Shown here in pieces: positions 59,487-64,000 of a stretch of 64,000 nucleotides of DNA (the first letter of the stretch is position 1; every line of letters begins with the position of its first letter). The notes under the pieces are model-generated. The model had not been told where the DNA came from and ran no database searches. It saw only the letters and a program-made list of their open reading frames with translations. Source of the stretch: Epiperipatus broadwayi (taxonomy: Eukaryota; Onychophora; Udeonychophora; Euonychophora; Peripatidae); the NCBI GenBank assembly GCA_028023455.1, contig JAQFVV010006294.1:1639001-1703000 (forward strand). The letters are read 5' to 3'. Both the position numbers and the translations under genes were made by a program.

Positions 59487-59606
59487 ATCATAATCTAAGG
59501 TTCTGAGTGTATTTTTAAAATACAGTCATTAAGGAAAATAGTTATGAATCATAAATTAAGATTCTGGAGTGCAATTTTAAAATCCAGTCATTAAGGGGAA
59601 TATTTA
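59487..59606. repeat. 60 bp unit duplicated in tandem
   Basis: AATCATAATCTAAGGTTCTG at 59487 and AATCATAAATTAAGATTCTG at 59547 begin two copies that share TTTTAAAAT.CAGTCATTAAGG. Confidence 0.9.
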
Positions 59607-60133
59607 TTAATTAAAAGTGTCATGCAATTTATTTTGGGGTAATTAGATGTACATTCATGAAATGCTGTGATAGGTATTTGTGATTTGCCCTAGCTGTGAC
59701 CAGATTATATCGTAACAGTTTTGTGTCGTATCATTAAATTTTAGCCTTATGATCTGGGTGGACTTTTAGGTTACAATGTATATATTGAACCATTTACATA
59801 TATATGATTCAAGTATTTTGGCATTTGTAATATTTAAAAACTAAAAGAAGTAAAATTTAAAAATTGTTCAATAGATGTAATTTGGATTTCTTTTTAGTTA
59901 ATATAATTTATTTTTGGATTCCTACAATGAAGGTTATTTGTATTTGATATTAATTTAATTAAAATAAAGTTAAAACTGGAAATAATAGAAATTCATATAG
60001 ATTATTTATCCAGAAAAATAAAAAGGATTTATAAATGCAAGAGATTACAATCAGAGTAAAAATCTTTTATGAAATAATTAAAGATGGTGGAAATAATTTA
60101 TATAAAAAAGACTTCGCTAAAAATTAAAAATAA

Positions 60134-60460
60134 ATGAACAAGATTATCAACTTGTATTTTGATAACAAAAAAAAGATAAGAATATATCCACAGAAATCTA
60201 AAACTGATCATAGTATAAAAGAAGCAAATAACTTGGAACATTGTCTTGTTTGTTCTTTTGGCTGGTCCTGGATGATGAAGTATCTAGAACCACTCTATAC
60301 TGAACTAAGTCTTCATGTGAAAGTGAAAACTGGAGCATTTGCATTTACCTTGTTTCATCAAAAAGAGAGTCCAGCCTTAAAACAGACCAGGAACATGAAA
60401 CTGTTGGCAGAAGAAACCAAAGTACATGAGCTCTTTCATCTCCAAAAAAAACATGCATGA
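60134..60460 (+). CDS. Unassigned ORF (108 codons), doubtful
   Basis: The second half (GWSWMMKYLEPLYTELSLH, then VKTGAFAFTLFHQKESPALK, NMKLLAEETKVHELFH) has a varied, protein-like composition and locally higher G+C than the flanks. The first 35 residues are AT-driven. I recognise no family on this or the opposite strand. It could be an exon or a fragment of an unknown repeat. Confidence 0.25.
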   Translation: MNKIINLYFDNKKKIRIYPQKSKTDHSIKEANNLEHCLVCSFGWSWMMKYLEPLYTELSLHVKVKTGAFAFTLFHQKESPALKQTRNMKLLAEETKVHELFHLQKKHA

Positions 60461-60469
60461 TATAATCTA

Positions 60470-63400
60470 CATAGATCCAAATATCTTACTGGTGAGCTAG
60501 TTGAAATTTATACCCTAATTTGTGATGAATTAAAAATATTTGCAAATTAAACCTAAACTATAAGTTTATAAAATACTACTGATAGAGACATTCACTGTAT
60601 TATTTAAGGAACTTTCATTTACAGCCATCTAGAAGAAATATAAGAGAAGCAAACATTAATTGTTGAATTGTTTTAATTATTTAACTTAACAATCTGGATG
60701 GACGATTGTATGTTCTTTTCAGTTTTATTAATAATTTACCATTTAAATATTTTAATTGATTGTAATAAAATATTTAACATTAATATCAATTTTTCATTGT
60801 GCATGCTTAATTTTAATTATTTAGATTTTATTATTAAGTTTAGAAAATTGTACGAATTATCTTTGCCAATATGCTTGTTTAATAGTTAAGCCATGGAAAT
60901 TTCTTAAAAATATATTAAATTTAGTTATTTGCTGTAAATCTGTGTGATGAACATTAATGAGTCTACAGACTCTGGTGCCCTCATAAATAAATTAAAACTA
61001 ACTCCATCAGCAATTTGAGTTGCAAGACATTATTAGGTCAGTTAATCAGGAAATATAACTATGTTTTTGAGAGATCTAAACTCATACATGAATGGAAAAT
61101 TCTTCTTTTTCATAATTTGATTAACTAGCACTTTATAGTGTGCAATATAAGACATAAATGCAAAACATAAAACATTACAACATATATATAAAACCTGTGA
61201 TCTTGCCCTTTTTTTACTGATTGTTAAATTGACATTTGTCTAAATAATGTACTTTATTCTGAAAAAAATATATGTTCTTATTGATAGGGAATAAGATTAT
61301 AAATCTTTTCACTTTTGGATTTATAAATTATTTTGCATCTTTAAACTCATCATCCATATAGAGTAATGTAAATTAAAAAAATAAAAATCTGTGTTGCTTT
61401 GAAGCTAATGTGCCAAGTGGTAGGTTGAACAAAACGTTTTTATACATTTGCCTGAGTTTTAATTTTTTATACATATTTTCCATACCTGAGAATGGATCTA
61501 TAAATCTTTACTATTCTATCATTGTGTGAAATGAATAGATCATGAAGTTTGATTATTCACCACTTTGCTAAAATGTGGAGGTCAAAAAATGTTTAGGGAC
61601 ATGGCAGAGTGCAGTAATATAATTTTTGGTCTTTATCTCAGCATAATTTATAACTTTTCAATATTTAGAAGTGTAGACTAAAGTTTAATGGGCATTTGAC
61701 ATTATTAAAATGTATATTTAAGGATAGAATATGGTAATGCAAAAAGTTTAGGCTATCTGTATAAATTTAAAAAGTTTATTAAGTTTTTATAAATAAAAAA
61801 ACCAACCCCTGCCAAATATAAAATAAGCAAAATGTGGTTCCACAGATAGTTAACATAGAGCTAGCCTATTTCAGGTAAAAATTTAAAATTAATATGTATT
61901 ATATTAAAAGGAGTACTAAAAGATTTCAAGATAAGGGATGAAAATAATTGAAAAAAATATTTTAATAATTTAAAAACGTAATAATCATAAAAAGAAGAAG
62001 AATAAAAGTGACTTTAAAAGTCGGAGGGGGGGGTAAATCAGATGTGACAGCAATAAAAAAAATTAAGAAAAGGTGATGTATATTTACAAAATATATTTTG
62101 TTGAAAAAATTTAATAAGTTTTATAAAAACTTTTTTTAAAAGTAAATAAGAAGATGATAAGTAAGGCAAGACTTTAGTAATTAATATAAGGTATTCAATT
62201 AAGTTATGTAAGACATAAGTGAATAAAATAAACATTATTAGGTAGGGGAGGGTGTTTGGTAAAGTGCAAGAAAGCCATAAAACGTATATTTATATAAAAA
62301 TAATATCATATAGAAATTTTTGAAACAAAAACAAAGATTATTACTTTTGTAGGAAAAAAGCAAAAGCTTCTAGAATCATCAAGGTCAAACATTATAACAA
62401 ACAATTATGGTCTGCTTTTTATATAATATTATTTTGCAAACGTTAAATCCGCCAATGTCAAGAGAAACATTAAGTAACTTCTTATGATAAAATAAATGAG
62501 TGAATTGTGTAATCTTAAGCTAAATTTTATTCTATTTTTGCAACTACCAAAATATACTGTACTCTTTTTTTTTTTTGACAAATTCTTCTATTTAGTCTAT
62601 TAAAAACTTGGGCTAATGTGAACTAAAAACTGTATCGTCAAAATAAATTATTTCTATACTAAATTATAATATTAAAGTCAAGATGACTCGTCAGCTTTGT
62701 GGTTTCCATTCAATAATCATAGTTAAAATTTTTCATTCATTTAAAACATTTTAGATAATATATCATAATTCACATCTAACAGTAAAAATAAATTATTAAT
62801 TCAGACATTAATAAAAAGGATTATTATGTTGCTTTTACAAAGGTAAAATTAATTAAATAAAACTATAGTAATGCATCCGGTAATGAAATAGATTCTTAGA
62901 AATATAGGAAATGATAATCTTCAAATTATTAATCTCTATATTTTGTTGCTAGAATCAAATATTTAGTACTCTAATTACTCACGTATTGGAAAAAATACAC
63001 AAACAGTTTATATACGTAATTATTATTATAAATTACTGTTAAAAGTAGGATTTTATATCACAATTAAATAAATCTTTTATTTGTTATATTAATTGCTAAA
63101 TCGGATCTCTTTCAGGTTTCCTCAACTCTAATAAAAAGTTCAACTTAAGAAAATATTTTTGAAAAAATTTCATATATTAATCTTACCTTCAGTAATATAT
63201 CTAATATTCAAAATTTGAAATATAAATACAGTCGTATACATTTTAAAAGCATATGTTTTAATATATCCTTTTAAATTTTTACCTAGATTAAAAAATTTTC
63301 TTCACGCGGATTCTTCCCCCTTCAAAAAAATGTCAATATCTATATAGTCTTGATCTGGCTCTGTAGTAGATTGTCATACTCTAGAGGTCAAGATCGATTG

Positions 63401-64000
63401 ATTGTGGCCCAGTTCTGTCACTTCTAATGCTCGAACTTCTTATGAATTAATCTATAAATCATTCGATTATTTTACTAATATATATGATTTTGAGTCATTA
63501 ACTTGATTTTAGTAGTACATAATATGGTTATTCTTAGACAGGTATTTTCTGTCTTCTTTATCCATAGACGAAAAGAAATCACATTTTTTTCTTTACATTT
63601 TGAAATTTATTTATATATTTTTTAAAATAATATTGCAATTTTGTACATGTATATAATTTTACCCTATCGTTTGTCTTTTTTTTTAAAAAAAAAAAATTTG
63701 GAATTGATACATAAAAAACATATTTTAATTTATATAATTATCTGCATACTGTTATAACAAATTCTGATATCTTTCTGTCTCTCTCTCTCTCTCTCTCTAT
63801 CAATCTTTCTATCTATTTATCTGTGTGTTTTTTTAATTGGTTGATTTCACAATTTTTTTTTTAAAGATCTAATGTAAATTAACTAAAGATTTTAATATTA
63901 TATATTAAATATGAGAAATGTAGCTGGTCTGAAAGGCTGTAGTTTCGGCTTCAATTATATGCTAGCCAAGACTAAATGTAAATATGATACTATAGCATTT
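60470..64000. other. No recognisable gene
   Basis: AT-rich sequence with simple tracts: a G run at 62024-62032, T/A homopolymers near 62560 and 63680, and (CT)n at 63776-63799. Short frames at 60698-60889 and 62038-62235 are low complexity. Confidence 0.4.
63776..63799. repeat. (CT)n microsatellite
   Basis: TCTCTCTCTCTCTCTCTCTC run on the plus strand. Confidence 0.95.

Noticed and set aside
1-64000. CRISPR arrays, bacterial operons, rRNA genes
   Set aside because: No regularly spaced direct repeats with unique spacers, no Shine-Dalgarno/operon layout and no rRNA-like conserved stretch. Intron structure and LINEs show an animal nuclear genome.

Overview
This is a window of animal nuclear DNA. 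It is very AT-rich (roughly three quarters A+T by eye), has long introns, carries many (AT)n microsatellites, and is dominated by decayed mobile elements. Only one host gene is recognisable: the last two coding exons of a plus-strand glutathione peroxidase of the animal GPX1/GPX3 type (5069-5212 and 15832-16029), separated by a 10.6 kb intron. The catalytic-residue exon and the CNQFG exon were not found and probably lie before the window. The mix of retroelements, a Merlin-type transposase relic and Penelope-like elements suggests an AT-rich invertebrate. I cannot place it in a phylum.

Layout. 0.4-2.1 kb: a 1.76 kb element with ~120 bp terminal inverted repeats and an 8 bp target duplication. 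5.1-16.3 kb: the glutathione peroxidase exons; their intron holds a foldback repeat (6.2-6.5), an RTE-like LINE (7.5-9.2), a hammerhead-bearing retroposon (9.54-9.92), foldbacks at 11.5 and 13.2, and a Merlin/ISXO2-type transposase relic (13.75-13.94). 16.6-17.4 kb: a LINE 3' remnant. 18.0-19.6 kb: a less AT-rich, unidentified block. 23.4-24.0 kb: an inverted pair of a hammerhead-bearing short repeat. 25.3-27.0 and 33.6-34.1 kb: LINE relics. 34.4-38.1 kb: a cluster of palindromes, hammerhead-like motifs and Penelope endonuclease/linker fragments. 41.1-42.2 kb: a non-autonomous DNA element. 46.0-49.85 kb: a long RTE-like LINE copy interrupted by another hammerhead-bearing retroposon. 51.2-51.7 kb: another RTE fragment. 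52.4-55.6 kb: a degenerate L1/Tx1-like LINE ending in poly(A). 56.9-59.2 kb: a Penelope-like element with a 277-codon open frame for the RT end, linker and GIY-YIG-like endonuclease. 59.6-64 kb: no recognisable gene apart from one unassigned ORF.

The most striking signal is a recurrent RNA architecture: CUGANGA, a short hairpin, GAAA, a short near-palindromic stem, a cleavage-like triplet, and a strand that pairs back to the bases before CUGANGA. I find it in at least five unrelated repeat families (about 6.35, 9.7, 13.2, 23.5-23.9, 29.15, 34.45, 35.5-35.7, 36.0-36.2, 36.9/37.4 and 47.7/48.06 kb), mostly as inverted pairs. These read as type-I hammerhead ribozymes of the minimal kind known from Penelope-like elements and animal retrozymes. 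Family 1 (9.7 and 48 kb) has a six-pair stem I and a GUC cleavage site. Its copies are flanked by 11-13 bp target duplications, which implies RNA-mediated insertion, plausibly by the local LINE machinery. All catalytic claims are inferred from sequence alone.
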